Source: JAAZLS01 sp964585925
Lineage (GTDB): Bacteria > Bacillota > Dethiobacteria > DTU022
Assembly (NCBI GenBank): GCA_964585925.1
Contig: CAZPFS010000024.1
Location: forward strand, 1-31,078
Reading direction: 5' to 3'
Length of the DNA: 31,078 bases
Below the pieces are notes generated by a model that saw nothing but the letters and a program-made list of their open reading frames with translations, made no database searches and was not told the DNA's origin. Positions 15,806 through 24,596 of this stretch are shown here, piece by piece. The stretch's first letter is position 1. Each line of letters opens with the position of its first letter. A program made the position numbers and the translations under genes.

Positions 15806-17493
15806 AAGGATCCCAGATAATAATTGCCGCTTTGGAAAAAGAGCAGGTAGAGGTGGTGTTTGGTTACCCGGGGGGTGCCGTGCTGCCGCTTTACGACGCT
15901 CTTTACCATTCGAAACTGCGTCATATTCTTGCCCGCCATGAACAGGGGGCGGCACATGCCGCTGACGGGTACGCCCGAGTGAGCGGCAAAACCGGGGTAG
16001 TGTTTGCCACCTCCGGCCCAGGGGCGACCAATCTGGTAACCGGGATGGCCACTGCTCATATGGATTCGGTGCCGATGGTAATTTTTACCGGACAGGTAGC
16101 TACCCGCTTGATCGGCACGGATGCTTTTCAGGAGGCGGATATTACCGGAATTACCATTCCCGTAACAAAACATAACTATCTGGTGAAAAGAACCGGCGAT
16201 TTGGCGCAGGTAATCGCCGAAGCATTTCATATAGCTTCTTCGGGGCGTTGCGGCCCGGTATTGATAGATGTGCCCAAGGATGTCTTTGATCAGGAGGCAA
16301 AATTTAATTACCCGGCTGCTCCGGAAATTGACGGTTACAAGCCCACGTATGAAGGTCATCAGGGGCAGATCAGCCGGGCGGCCAAGGCAATTGGTGCCGC
16401 CAGAAAACCGCTGGTGTTTGCGGGAGGCGGGGTAATACGCTCCGGAGCCCATGAAGAGCTACGGGAACTTGCCGAAAGAGGGGGGATACCGGTTACCCTT
16501 TCTTTAATGGGACTGGGCGCTTTCCCGGGCACAAGTGATCTGTTTTTGGGAATGGCCGGAATGCATGGTACGGCCGCCGCCAATTATGCGCTGATGGAAT
16601 CCGATCTGATACTGGCGGCCGGGGTGAGATTTGACGATCGCGTTACCGGAAAGTTGGAAGGCTTTGCCCCCAAGGCCAAAATAATTCATATTGATATTGA
16701 TCCGGCAGAAATTGGGAAAAATGTCAAAGTGGACATTCCGATTGTGGGCGATCTGAAAAGGGTATTGTCCTCTTTGCTGACCAGGCTGCAGATTCCCGAT
16801 ACGGCGGACTGGAGGCGGCAGGTTCGGGAGTGGCAGACCCGCTATGCTTTAACCTTCCGGGAAAATTTGCAGGAATCAAAAATAAAACCTCAATATATTG
16901 TCAAGGAGATTTGCCGGTTGACCGGCGGGAAGGCGATCATAGCTACCGATGTGGGACAGCATCAGATATGGACGGCCCAGTATTATATTTTTGACCGGCC
17001 GCGAACCCTTGTTTCTTCAGGGGGATTGGGCACCATGGGCTATGGTTTTCCGGCCGCGCTGGGGGCGGCGGTGGCCTTTCCCGGGCAGACCGTATGTTGT
17101 ATTGCCGGAGACGGCAGCATACAGATGAACATCCAGGAACTGGCTACGGCAGTTAGCCACTGTCTTCCGGTCAAGATAGCAATCATGAATAACGGCTATC
17201 TGGGTATGGTACGCCAGTGGCAGGAGCTGTTTTATGGTGGAAGGTACGCCTGTACCGAACTTCCCGCCAACCCCGATTTTGTTAAGCTGGCAGAGGCTTA
17301 CGGTGCAACCGGTTTGAGGGCGATCAGGCACTCGGAAGTCACGGGGGTCCTGGAAAAGGCTTTGAATACCGAAGGACCGGTGCTTATGGATTTTTGGGTT
17401 GACCCGGAGGAAAATGTGTTTCCGATGGTTGCTCCGAATTGTCCCCTCAATGAAATAGCTTTTGAGGGGGAAAAGAGAGGTAAACAGTTATGA
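15802..17493 (+). CDS. ilvB: Acetolactate synthase large (catalytic) subunit
   Basis: IlvB condenses pyruvate with pyruvate or 2-ketobutyrate using thiamine diphosphate, FAD and Mg. The product is 563 aa. The activating glutamate is Glu47 in ARHEQGAAHAADGYAR, and the ThDP/Mg motif runs from GDGS (about 436-439) to NNGYLG (about 463-468). VRFDDRVTGK is a typical FAD-domain segment. The ATG at 15802 overlaps the ilvD stop by 4 nt, with GGGAAGGGG upstream, so translation is probably coupled. Pairing with the small subunit gene next door marks it as anabolic acetohydroxyacid synthase rather than a catabolic AlsS. Confidence 0.96.
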   Translation: MKGSQIIIAALEKEQVEVVFGYPGGAVLPLYDALYHSKLRHILARHEQGAAHAADGYARVSGKTGVVFATSGPGATNLVTGMATAHMDSVPMVIFTGQVATRLIGTDAFQEADITGITIPVTKHNYLVKRTGDLAQVIAEAFHIASSGRCGPVLIDVPKDVFDQEAKFNYPAAPEIDGYKPTYEGHQGQISRAAKAIGAARKPLVFAGGGVIRSGAHEELRELAERGGIPVTLSLMGLGAFPGTSDLFLGMAGMHGTAAANYALMESDLILAAGVRFDDRVTGKLEGFAPKAKIIHIDIDPAEIGKNVKVDIPIVGDLKRVLSSLLTRLQIPDTADWRRQVREWQTRYALTFRENLQESKIKPQYIVKEICRLTGGKAIIATDVGQHQIWTAQYYIFDRPRTLVSSGGLGTMGYGFPAALGAAVAFPGQTVCCIAGDGSIQMNIQELATAVSHCLPVKIAIMNNGYLGMVRQWQELFYGGRYACTELPANPDFVKLAEAYGATGLRAIRHSEVTGVLEKALNTEGPVLMDFWVDPEENVFPMVAPNCPLNEIAFEGEKRGKQL

Positions 17494-17975
17494 AACAGGT
17501 GCTGGCAGTTCTGGTGGAAAACAAAGCCGGGGTTCTTACCAGGGTGGCCGGCTTGTTCAGTCGACGGGGTTTCAACATAGACAGCATCGCGGTGGGAGAA
17601 ACAGTGGAGCCGGGCGTCTCCAGAATGACCATTACCCTGGACGGTGATGAGGCGGAGGTGGAGCAGGTTGAAAAACAACTGAACAAGTTGATCAATGTGT
17701 TGAAAGTAATCAACCTGTCCCAGGAACCGGCAGTTTTTAGGGAACTCATGCTGATCAAGGTAAAGGCGGATCCCCAAACTCGAAACGATATTCGGCAAAT
17801 TGTAGAAACCTTCCGGGGAAAAGTGGTGGACGTATCCCTAAATTCACTGATTATTGAAGTAACCGGTGACGATGAAAAGCTGGAGGCGATCAAACTTCTG
17901 CTGCAACACTTCGGCATTCAGGAAGTGGCCCGCACCGGCCGGGTGGCCCTGATGAGGGGTGTCAAAACCGGCTGA
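17490..17975 (+). CDS. ilvN: Acetolactate synthase small (regulatory) subunit
   Basis: The 161-aa product carries an N-terminal ACT domain (QVLAVLVENKAGVLTRVAGLFSRRGFNIDSI) and the C-terminal small-subunit domain. It activates the catalytic subunit and confers valine feedback inhibition in the family. The name ilvH is equally used. Its ATG overlaps the ilvB stop in ATGA (17490-17493), with GAGAGG at 17475-17480. It ends the tightly coupled ilvE-D-B-N series; ilvC, which usually follows, is not here. Confidence 0.95.
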   Translation: MKQVLAVLVENKAGVLTRVAGLFSRRGFNIDSIAVGETVEPGVSRMTITLDGDEAEVEQVEKQLNKLINVLKVINLSQEPAVFRELMLIKVKADPQTRNDIRQIVETFRGKVVDVSLNSLIIEVTGDDEKLEAIKLLLQHFGIQEVARTGRVALMRGVKTG

Positions 17976-18155
17976 TGATCGGACCGGGCTGTTCAAATGG
18001 CTGCAGCATGGTATGGGCGGCCAGCGGACAGTCAACCCCTGATTGCCGTTTCGGAGAACCTGTTGATCGTGACCGGTAAACTGTAATCGGGGGGAAACAT
18101 GGGCTTCATGCCTGAACAAAAAAGATGCCGAGCCGGAACCTGAAAGGAGAATGAG
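17976..18155 (+). other. Intergenic gap between ilvN and leuC with a long-range hairpin
   Basis: No gene is supported. CCCCTGATT (18036-18044) can pair with AATCGGGG (18085-18092) with one bulged T, enclosing about 40 nt that include a small CCG-TTT-CGG hairpin. No U run follows, so it is not a standard terminator. No T-box core is present. It could be an mRNA processing or stabilising structure. Confidence 0.35.
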
Positions 18156-19421
18156 ATGTCGGGAAAAACCATGGTAGAAAAAATCCTGGCCAGGGGGGCG
18201 GGCCGGGAAGAAGTCAGCCCGGGGGAATTGGTCAATGTAAAAGTTGATCTTGCTTTGGGAAACGACATTACCGCCCCGGTGGCCATCGCGGAGTTTAACC
18301 GTCTGGGGCAGGGGAAAGTATTCGATCCGGACCGGATTGCACTGGTACCGGATCATTTTACCCCCAACCGAGATCTGGCAGCAGCCGGGCAGGCGCAGGC
18401 CATCCGGGAATTTGCCCGCAAACACCGGATAAAACATTATTTTGAGATCGGGCGAATGGGAATAGAGCATGCCTTGCTTCCGGAACAGGGATTGATCTGG
18501 CCGGGGCAGATCGTCATCGGCGCCGACTCTCATACCTGTACCTATGGGGCGCTGGGAGCCTTTGCTACCGGTGTGGGCAGCACCGATCTGGCGGCGGCCA
18601 TGGCCCGGGGTGAGGCCTGGTTCAAGGTTCCCGGTACCGTGCAGTTTGTATACCGGGGCAAGCTTCCACCCTGGGTAGGGGGAAAAGACCTGATTTTGTT
18701 TACCATCGGACAGATCGGGGTAGAAGGCGCCCGCTACCGGGCCATGGAATTCTGCGGGGAGGCGGTGGAGGCGCTTTCCATGGACGGGCGGTTCACTATG
18801 ACCAATATGGCCATTGAGGCCGGCGGCAAATGCGGCTATGTCCAGCCGGACCGGATTGCTGAAGAATACCTTTGCGGCAGGGTAAAACATTCCTATGAAC
18901 CGGTTTACAGTGATCCGGATGCCGTTTACGAGCAGATTATTGAGTATGATATAAGCAGCCTGGAGCCCCAGGTAGCTTATCCTCACTCTCCGGCCAATAC
19001 TCATCCTGTACAGGAGGCCGCGGGGATCGAAATCGACCAGGTGGTCATCGGATCATGTACCAACGGGCGACTGGAGGATTTAAGAGTGGCCGCCCAGATC
19101 CTCAAGGGACATAAGGTTCATCCCCGGGTGCGGCTGATCGTAATTCCAGCCACCCAGCTGATATACCGGCAGGCCCTGGAGGAGGGGCTGCTTTCTATCT
19201 TTGTGGAGGCTGAGGCGGCGGTAAGCACACCCACCTGCGGCCCCTGCCTGGGCGGGCATATGGGGATACTGGCTTCTGGAGAGAAAGCGCTGGCCACCAC
19301 CAACCGGAACTTTATCGGCCGGATGGGACATCCCCAAAGCGAAGTTTATTTATGCAGCCCGGCAGTGGCCGCCGCCTCGGCCGTGGCCGGCAAAATTATC
19401 CATCCCGGGGAGGTGCGGTGA
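18156..19421 (+). CDS. leuC: 3-isopropylmalate dehydratase large subunit
   Basis: LeuC, with LeuD, isomerises 2-isopropylmalate to 3-isopropylmalate through a 4Fe-4S cluster. The 421-aa size places it in the shorter archaeal/clostridial subfamily of the aconitase superfamily rather than the roughly 465-aa E. coli type. Cluster cysteines are Cys301 in GSCTNGR and Cys361/Cys364 in CGPCLGGH. GADSHTCTYGALGAFATGVG is another hallmark. The ATG at 18156 follows AAAGGAGA at 18143-18150. Homoaconitase and related dehydratases share this subfamily, but the ilv context favours leucine synthesis. The stop overlaps leuD by 1 nt. Confidence 0.9.
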   Translation: MSGKTMVEKILARGAGREEVSPGELVNVKVDLALGNDITAPVAIAEFNRLGQGKVFDPDRIALVPDHFTPNRDLAAAGQAQAIREFARKHRIKHYFEIGRMGIEHALLPEQGLIWPGQIVIGADSHTCTYGALGAFATGVGSTDLAAAMARGEAWFKVPGTVQFVYRGKLPPWVGGKDLILFTIGQIGVEGARYRAMEFCGEAVEALSMDGRFTMTNMAIEAGGKCGYVQPDRIAEEYLCGRVKHSYEPVYSDPDAVYEQIIEYDISSLEPQVAYPHSPANTHPVQEAAGIEIDQVVIGSCTNGRLEDLRVAAQILKGHKVHPRVRLIVIPATQLIYRQALEEGLLSIFVEAEAAVSTPTCGPCLGGHMGILASGEKALATTNRNFIGRMGHPQSEVYLCSPAVAAASAVAGKIIHPGEVR

Positions 19422-19918
19422 TGATTATTACCGGAAAAATATGGTTGTTTGGAGACAATGTGGACACGGATCTGATTATTCCAGCCCGTTATCTAAGCGA
19501 TACCGACCCCGAAAAACTGGCCGATCATTGTCTTGAAGATGCCTGTCCCGTATTTCCGCAGGAAGTGGCAAAGGGTGATATAATCGTGGCTGGAAATAAT
19601 TTCGGCTGCGGCAGTTCACGGGAACATGCTCCCCTGGCGATCAAGGGCGCCGGCGTTTCCTGTGTAATTGCCCGGAGCTTTGCCCGTATATTTTACCGCA
19701 ACGCGATCAATATTGGCCTGCCTATACTGGAATGCCCTGAAAACCTGAATGATTTGCTGATCCCCGGAGAAGAATTAACCGTAGATCTAGGGCAGGGCCT
19801 GATCACAGACCGGCAGGGGCGTTCTTACCGGACCATGCCCTTTCCTCCTTTCATGCAGGAGATCATCAGTCACGGCGGACTGATCGAACATATCCGAAAA
19901 CATCAGAACTGCTCCTGA
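19421..19918 (+). CDS. leuD: 3-isopropylmalate dehydratase small subunit
   Basis: The 165-aa product is the swivel domain partner of LeuC. It shows GDNVDTDLIIPARYL near the N-terminus and the substrate-binding NFGCGSSREHA segment at about 60-70. The length is that of the short subfamily matching the 421-aa LeuC. Start ATG at 19421 shares its A with the leuC TGA stop, and GGGGAGG at 19407-19413 gives good spacing. The frame is open further upstream, but that part is a shadow of leuC. Confidence 0.92.
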   Translation: MIITGKIWLFGDNVDTDLIIPARYLSDTDPEKLADHCLEDACPVFPQEVAKGDIIVAGNNFGCGSSREHAPLAIKGAGVSCVIARSFARIFYRNAINIGLPILECPENLNDLLIPGEELTVDLGQGLITDRQGRSYRTMPFPPFMQEIISHGGLIEHIRKHQNCS

Positions 19919-19932
19919 TGGCAAAACCTTTT

Positions 19933-19962
19933 TTGCAATTGGGAGGCCTGAAATGCTATAAT
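19933..19962 (+). promoter_or_regulatory. Promoter of the EF-G-like gene
   Basis: TTGCAA (19933-19938) and a perfect TATAAT (19957-19962) lie 18 bp apart, with TGC immediately before the -10 (extended -10). The leader of about 100 nt contains a small CCCGG/CCGGG hairpin (19987-20010). The promoter separates the leu genes from the next unit. Confidence 0.7.
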
Positions 19963-20066
19963 TGTTAAGTATTTTTGTTCCCATTTCCCGGTATCCGCAA
20001 GTTGTCCGGGTATATAAAAAAGCATTGAGGCCAGAAGTTTAAATCAGCCTAAAGGAGGCGTTACGG

Positions 20067-22151
20067 TTGAAAACGTATGCCAGTGCAGACCTTCGCAATC
20101 TGGCTCTGATATCCCACGGGGGGGCCGGTAAAACCTCTCTGGCGGAGGCGATGCTCTACACTTCCGGAGCCGTTAACCGTTTGGGGACCATAGAAGCCGG
20201 CAATACTACCACCGACTATGATCCTGATGAAATCAAAAGACAGGTGACCATCAACACTACCCTGGCTCCCCTGGAATGGAATAATGTAAAAATAAATATT
20301 CTGGATGCACCGGGTTACTTTGATTTTGTAGGCGATGTGGTTGGTGCTCTGCGGGTGGTGGACAGCGCGCTGGTGGTTGTCTGCGCGGTTTCCGGGCTGG
20401 AGGTGGGCACGGAAAAGATGTGGGGCTATGCCGAAGAGATCAACCTTCCCCGAGCGGTGTTCATAAACAAGCTTGATCGGGAAAATGCGGATTTTGATAA
20501 AACCCTGGATCGGCTCCAGCAGTTTTTTGGGGCTCGCGTGGTTCCCCTGCAGCTGCCCATCGGGAAAGAAGCCGGGTTCGAAGGGGTGGTGGATCTGGTG
20601 GAACAGGCGGGATACATGTTTTCCGACGGAGGAAAGGAAGTCAAAAAGGGAGAAATCCCGTCATCGCTGGCAGATAGAGTCGACGAGTTGCGAGAAAAAC
20701 TGATCGAAGCGGTAGCGGAATCGGATGATGAGCTGTTGATGAAGTATCTGGAAGGGGAAGAGCTGATGCTGGAGGAAATCCAGCGCGGGCTCCGGCAAGG
20801 AGTACGGCAGGGAAAAGTGGTGCCGGTGTTGTGCGGCTCCGCGACCAGTAATTTGGGCATTCAACCTCTGTTGGGGGCGATCCGGAAGTACCTTCCCTCC
20901 CCGGTGGACATGGGAGCAGCAGCGGGAACGCTCCCCGGCAGTGAGGAGAAGGCAGTCAGGGAACCTGCAGCCGATCAGCCGCTGTCCGCTCTGGTTTACA
21001 AAACCCTGGCCGACCCCTACGTGGGGCGGATAAATTATTTTCGGGTTTATTCCGGCACCTTAAAACCGGACACCCAGGTGTATAATTCCAGCCAGGATAA
21101 ACTGGAACGGATCGGGCAGTTATTTACCATGCGGGGCAAAAACCAGATCGCCTTGCCGGAGGTAGCCGCCGGCGACATAGCGGCAGTGGCCAAGCTGCAG
21201 CATATGGTGACCGGAGATACATTCTGTGATCGAAACCATCCGGTGGTATTTCCCCGCCCTAATTTTCCTCAGCCGGTGATCTCTTTTGCCATCGAACCCA
21301 AAACCAAGGGGGAGGAAGAGAAAGTCAGCATGGGGATATCCCGGTTCCTGGAGGAAGATCCCACCCTGCGACTAGAGCGGCGGACGGAAACCAAGCAGGC
21401 GGTCATCTCCGGAATGGGTGATCTGCACATCGAGATCGTGGCCAACCGCCTGACCCAAAAATTTGGGGTAGGGGTTGATCTTTCCACCCCCCGGGTTCCT
21501 TATAAGGAGACCATCAAGGGCCAGTCCAGGGTGGAGGGAAAACACAAGAAACAAACCGGAGGCCGGGGACAGTACGGGCACGTGTTTTTGGAATTGGAAC
21601 CCATGGGACCGGGAGAGGGTTTTGTGTTTGAAGATAAAATTTTTGGCGGTGCCGTACCCAGACAATATATTCCGGCAGTAGAAAAGGGGCTTCGGGAGTC
21701 GCTGGATGAAGGGGTGGCCGCGGGGTACCCGGTGGTGGATTTAAAGGTAAAGCTGGTGGACGGATCCTACCATACAGTGGACTCCTCGGAAATGGCCTTC
21801 AAAATTGCGGCCAGCATGGCCTTTAAAAAAGGCATGGAACAGGCCTCCCCAATTTTGCTGGAACCAATTGTAGATGTGGAGGTAGTTATCCCGGAGGAGT
21901 ACATGGGTGATATTATGGGGGATCTGAACAGCCGTCGGGGGAAAATACTGGGGATGGAGCCGGCGGAGGGGGTGCAGAAGATCCAGGCCCAGGTTCCGAT
22001 GGCCGAAATGTTTCGGTATGCCATAGATCTGCGCTCCATGACCCAGAGCCGGGGGGCTTTTACCCAAACATTTTCCCACTACGAAGAAGTACCTCCACAT
22101 ATCGCCGAACAGGTAGCGGCGGCTGCCAGGGAGGCACAGGGCAAAGATTAA
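20067..22151 (+). CDS. fusA: Elongation factor G-like translational GTPase
   Basis: The 694-aa protein has the complete EF-G architecture: GTPase, domain II, then domains III to V ending in the RSMTQSRGAFTQTFSHY region. EF-G drives translocation and ribosome recycling. The GTPase motifs deviate from canonical EF-G: the P-loop is SHGGAGKTS (16-24) rather than AHIDAGKTT, and the G3 motif is DAPGY (80-84) rather than DTPGH, placing Tyr84 at the catalytic histidine position. NKLD is at 134-137. This suits the EF-G2-like paralogue group. It is not in a str operon with rpsL or tuf, so a canonical fusA probably exists elsewhere. The TTG start at 20067 is supported by AAAGGAGG at 20051-20058. Confidence 0.88.
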   Translation: MKTYASADLRNLALISHGGAGKTSLAEAMLYTSGAVNRLGTIEAGNTTTDYDPDEIKRQVTINTTLAPLEWNNVKINILDAPGYFDFVGDVVGALRVVDSALVVVCAVSGLEVGTEKMWGYAEEINLPRAVFINKLDRENADFDKTLDRLQQFFGARVVPLQLPIGKEAGFEGVVDLVEQAGYMFSDGGKEVKKGEIPSSLADRVDELREKLIEAVAESDDELLMKYLEGEELMLEEIQRGLRQGVRQGKVVPVLCGSATSNLGIQPLLGAIRKYLPSPVDMGAAAGTLPGSEEKAVREPAADQPLSALVYKTLADPYVGRINYFRVYSGTLKPDTQVYNSSQDKLERIGQLFTMRGKNQIALPEVAAGDIAAVAKLQHMVTGDTFCDRNHPVVFPRPNFPQPVISFAIEPKTKGEEEKVSMGISRFLEEDPTLRLERRTETKQAVISGMGDLHIEIVANRLTQKFGVGVDLSTPRVPYKETIKGQSRVEGKHKKQTGGRGQYGHVFLELEPMGPGEGFVFEDKIFGGAVPRQYIPAVEKGLRESLDEGVAAGYPVVDLKVKLVDGSYHTVDSSEMAFKIAASMAFKKGMEQASPILLEPIVDVEVVIPEEYMGDIMGDLNSRRGKILGMEPAEGVQKIQAQVPMAEMFRYAIDLRSMTQSRGAFTQTFSHYEEVPPHIAEQVAAAAREAQGKD

Positions 22152-22206
22152 TGGACAGGGTCCTTGAAGGCCGCCCAGTCATATAATAAGAAGGGTGAAA
22201 TAATCG

Positions 22207-23304
22207 GTGAACCAAGAAACAGTGGCGGTCATTTTTGGGGGTCTTTCCGGAGAACACGTAGTATCTTTGCGCTCGGCCGCCTCCATTATGGAGGCGATCG
22301 ATAAAGATCGCTACCGCGTGGTTCCGGTAGGAATAACCCGGGACGGGCAATGGATTTCCGGGGAGGGTTGCTGGAAACAACTCTGGGAACGTTCCCCACA
22401 ACCGGAATGCCGGCCGGCGGCACTTGTCATCGACCCGCGGCAGCCGGGGTTGCTGGTCCAAAAAGAACCTTCCTGGGAGTTTATTCCCCTGGACATGGTC
22501 TTTCCCGTACTTCACGGTCCTTACGGAGAGGACGGCACCATTCAGGGTCTGCTGGAGCTATGCGGGTTGCCATACGTGGGTTGCGGGGTGTTGGCTTCGG
22601 CGGTTTCCATGGACAAGGTGATCATGAAGACCCTGTTCAAAGAACACGGGCTTCCGGTGGGGCCTTATCTATACATGTTCAGCCGGCATTTTGCGGGCCA
22701 CGAGGGTTACTGGCGGCAGCAGGTGGAACAGGAGTTGGGCTACCCCTGTTTTGTCAAGCCGGCCAACCTGGGTTCCAGTGTAGGCATCTCCCGGGTGGAA
22801 AAAGCGGCTGATTTGGCGCGGGCAATCAGGGAAGCTTTTAAGTATGATCACAAAGTGGTTGTAGAGGGTTATATTTCCGGGCGGGAGATAGAGTGTAGTG
22901 TGCTCGGCGACTCCCATCCCCAGGCCTCACGGCCGGGGGAAATCATTCCCGGAAACCTGTTTTATGATTACCAGGCTAAATATATCCAAGACAACAGCAG
23001 ATTGATAATCCCGGCCGAGTTGCCCCCGCTGCTGGAACAGAAGGTTCGCGATCTGGCGGTAAAAGCATTTATGGCGGTAGAGGGGAGTGGATTGAGCCGG
23101 GTTGATTTTTTTGTCCGCCCTGAACAAAATTTGGTTATCTTGAATGAAATAAATACCATGCCTGGTTTTACCAGTATCAGTATGTACCCCAAACTTTGGG
23201 AGGCCAGCGGTATTCCTTTCCGGGAGTTGGTAAACCGGCTGCTGGATCTGGCCAGGAGCCGGTTTCAGCATCGCCGCGGGCTAGTTACCGCCCCGCCCGA
23301 GTAA
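22207..23304 (+). CDS. ddl: D-alanine--D-alanine ligase
   Basis: Ddl makes the D-Ala-D-Ala dipeptide for peptidoglycan with ATP in the cytoplasm. The 365-aa ATP-grasp protein shows FGGLSGEHVVSLRSA at the N-terminus, PVLHGPYGEDGTIQG, the ATP-binding KPANLGSSVGISR and the C-terminal metal-binding LNEINTMPGFTSISMYPKLW. The omega-loop motif YDYQAKY is that of D-Ala-D-Ala ligases rather than the VanA-type D-Ala-D-Lac ligases. The start is GTG at 22207, with a modest AAGGGTG at 22191-22197. No terminator separates it from the EF-G-like gene 55 bp upstream. Confidence 0.95.
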   Translation: MNQETVAVIFGGLSGEHVVSLRSAASIMEAIDKDRYRVVPVGITRDGQWISGEGCWKQLWERSPQPECRPAALVIDPRQPGLLVQKEPSWEFIPLDMVFPVLHGPYGEDGTIQGLLELCGLPYVGCGVLASAVSMDKVIMKTLFKEHGLPVGPYLYMFSRHFAGHEGYWRQQVEQELGYPCFVKPANLGSSVGISRVEKAADLARAIREAFKYDHKVVVEGYISGREIECSVLGDSHPQASRPGEIIPGNLFYDYQAKYIQDNSRLIIPAELPPLLEQKVRDLAVKAFMAVEGSGLSRVDFFVRPEQNLVILNEINTMPGFTSISMYPKLWEASGIPFRELVNRLLDLARSRFQHRRGLVTAPPE

Positions 23305-23322
23305 ACAGAATCAGTTATATTC

Positions 23323-23338
23323 ATAATATCCATATTAT
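23323..23338. promoter_or_regulatory. AT-rich palindrome upstream of the aminotransferase gene
   Basis: ATAATAT-CC-ATATTAT is a perfect 7-bp inverted repeat with a 2-nt centre, ending just before the GGGGGAG ribosome binding site (23341-23347). The 2-nt centre is too small for a hairpin loop, which favours a protein site. No regulator can be named. Confidence 0.35.
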
Positions 23339-23352
23339 AAGGGGGAGTTTTT

Positions 23353-24516
23353 ATGCCCGACCAAATCCTGTTAATTCCCGGGCCGACACCTGTACCGGCG
23401 GAAGTCCTGCAGGCCATGTCTTCAGAAATGTTCAATCACCGGGGTCCCCGCTTTAAAAAACTGCAGGAACACCTGGTGGGAGAATTGAAAAAAGTTTTCC
23501 AGACTGCAGGAAGGCTTTATATACTGACCGCGTCCGGGAGCGGAGCCATGGAGGCCTCCATGGTGAATTTCTTTTCTCCGAAAAATCGTATAATCTGCCT
23601 GACCAATGGATCTTTTGGCGACCGATTTGCCGACATTGCGGAGGTGTATGGGCTGCAAGCGGAAAGAATAAGATCCGAATGGGGGAAGCCCCTGGATTAT
23701 AAAACTCTGGAAAACAGGCTGGGCGCCGATTGCACCGGCAGTGTCAAGGCCATTACGGTAGTTCATAACGAGAGCTCCACCGGAATGATGAACGATGTCG
23801 AAACTGTCAGCAAAATACGCGGGCGCCACCCGGCATTATTGATCGTGGATACGGTCAGCTCCATGGGGGCGGTAGACATTCCGGTTGACAAATGGGGATT
23901 GGATGTATGTCTTACTGCATCCCAGAAAGCCTTGATGCTCCCTCCCGGCCTGGCCATTATCAGTGTCAGTCAAAAAGCCTGGGAGGCATCAAAGAAAGCA
24001 GGTCTCAACAGCTTTTATTTCAACCTTCATCTGGCTCAGGAATATTATGAAAAGGGACAGACCCCTTTTACCCCGGCATTATCGCAAATGGCAGCTATGC
24101 AGGTATCCCTGGATCTTTATTTCAGGGAAGGGCGGGAAAATTGCTATACCCGCCATCGTAAAATGGCCCTATCCCTGAGGAAGGCCCTCCGCTCACTGGG
24201 ACTCGATCTGCTGGTAGACGATGAAAACGCTTCTATGACTGTTACCGCAGTCTTGGTTTCAAAGGGGATCGATGTGGAGCAACTGCTTACTACCATGCGA
24301 GATCATGGAGTGGAGATAGCCGGCGGGCAAGGAATGCTTAGCGGCCGGATCTTTCGATTTGGGCACCTGGGGGCGGTTCAAGAGAAGGATCTCATTGCCG
24401 GAGTATCCGCCCTGGAGATGGCGCTGGCCGAGCAGGGCTATCCTGTACAAAAAGGCCGGGGAGTTAGGGTTTTTAAAGACGCAGTCGGCAGGAATGACCA
24501 GGAACCGGGAACCTGA
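23353..24516 (+). CDS. Class V aminotransferase (alanine--glyoxylate / serine--pyruvate type)
   Basis: The 387-aa product is a PLP-dependent transaminase of the AGT/SPT group. LLIPGPTPVPAEV at the N-terminus, NHRGPRF, and TASGSGAMEA are family marks. The probable PLP lysine is Lys192 in TASQKALMLPPGL, and VDTVSSMGAVDIPVDKWGLDV is the adjacent aspartate region. In Clostridia, relatives often stand next to serA and may supply serine or glycine, but serA is not here. The substrate cannot be fixed from sequence. The ATG at 23353 follows GGGGGAG with 5-nt spacing. The C-terminal 20 residues look non-conserved. Confidence 0.88.
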   Translation: MPDQILLIPGPTPVPAEVLQAMSSEMFNHRGPRFKKLQEHLVGELKKVFQTAGRLYILTASGSGAMEASMVNFFSPKNRIICLTNGSFGDRFADIAEVYGLQAERIRSEWGKPLDYKTLENRLGADCTGSVKAITVVHNESSTGMMNDVETVSKIRGRHPALLIVDTVSSMGAVDIPVDKWGLDVCLTASQKALMLPPGLAIISVSQKAWEASKKAGLNSFYFNLHLAQEYYEKGQTPFTPALSQMAAMQVSLDLYFREGRENCYTRHRKMALSLRKALRSLGLDLLVDDENASMTVTAVLVSKGIDVEQLLTTMRDHGVEIAGGQGMLSGRIFRFGHLGAVQEKDLIAGVSALEMALAEQGYPVQKGRGVRVFKDAVGRNDQEPGT

Positions 24517-24596
24517 AAAATTCTTATGGTTTTTATCGGCAGGAATTTCGGGCAGGAATGTGGAAATTACGCCATAGATGACGGGCTAGTCGGGAG

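Noticed and set aside
18099..18143. 14-codon ORF as a leucine attenuator leader peptide before leuC
   Set aside because: It has a ribosome-binding-like GGGGGG, but the peptide (MGFMPEQKRCRAGT) contains no leucine, and no terminator/antiterminator pair follows.
17844..19004. Long open frame (386 codons) on the - strand opposite leuC
   Set aside because: It mirrors leuC and the end of ilvN, shows no recognisable domain and has no ribosome binding site. Long antisense frames are common opposite GC-rich genes.
22182..22187. TATAAT as a ddl promoter
   Set aside because: No -35-like hexamer lies at 16-18 bp upstream, and the element is only 20 bp from the start codon, so it is probably chance.
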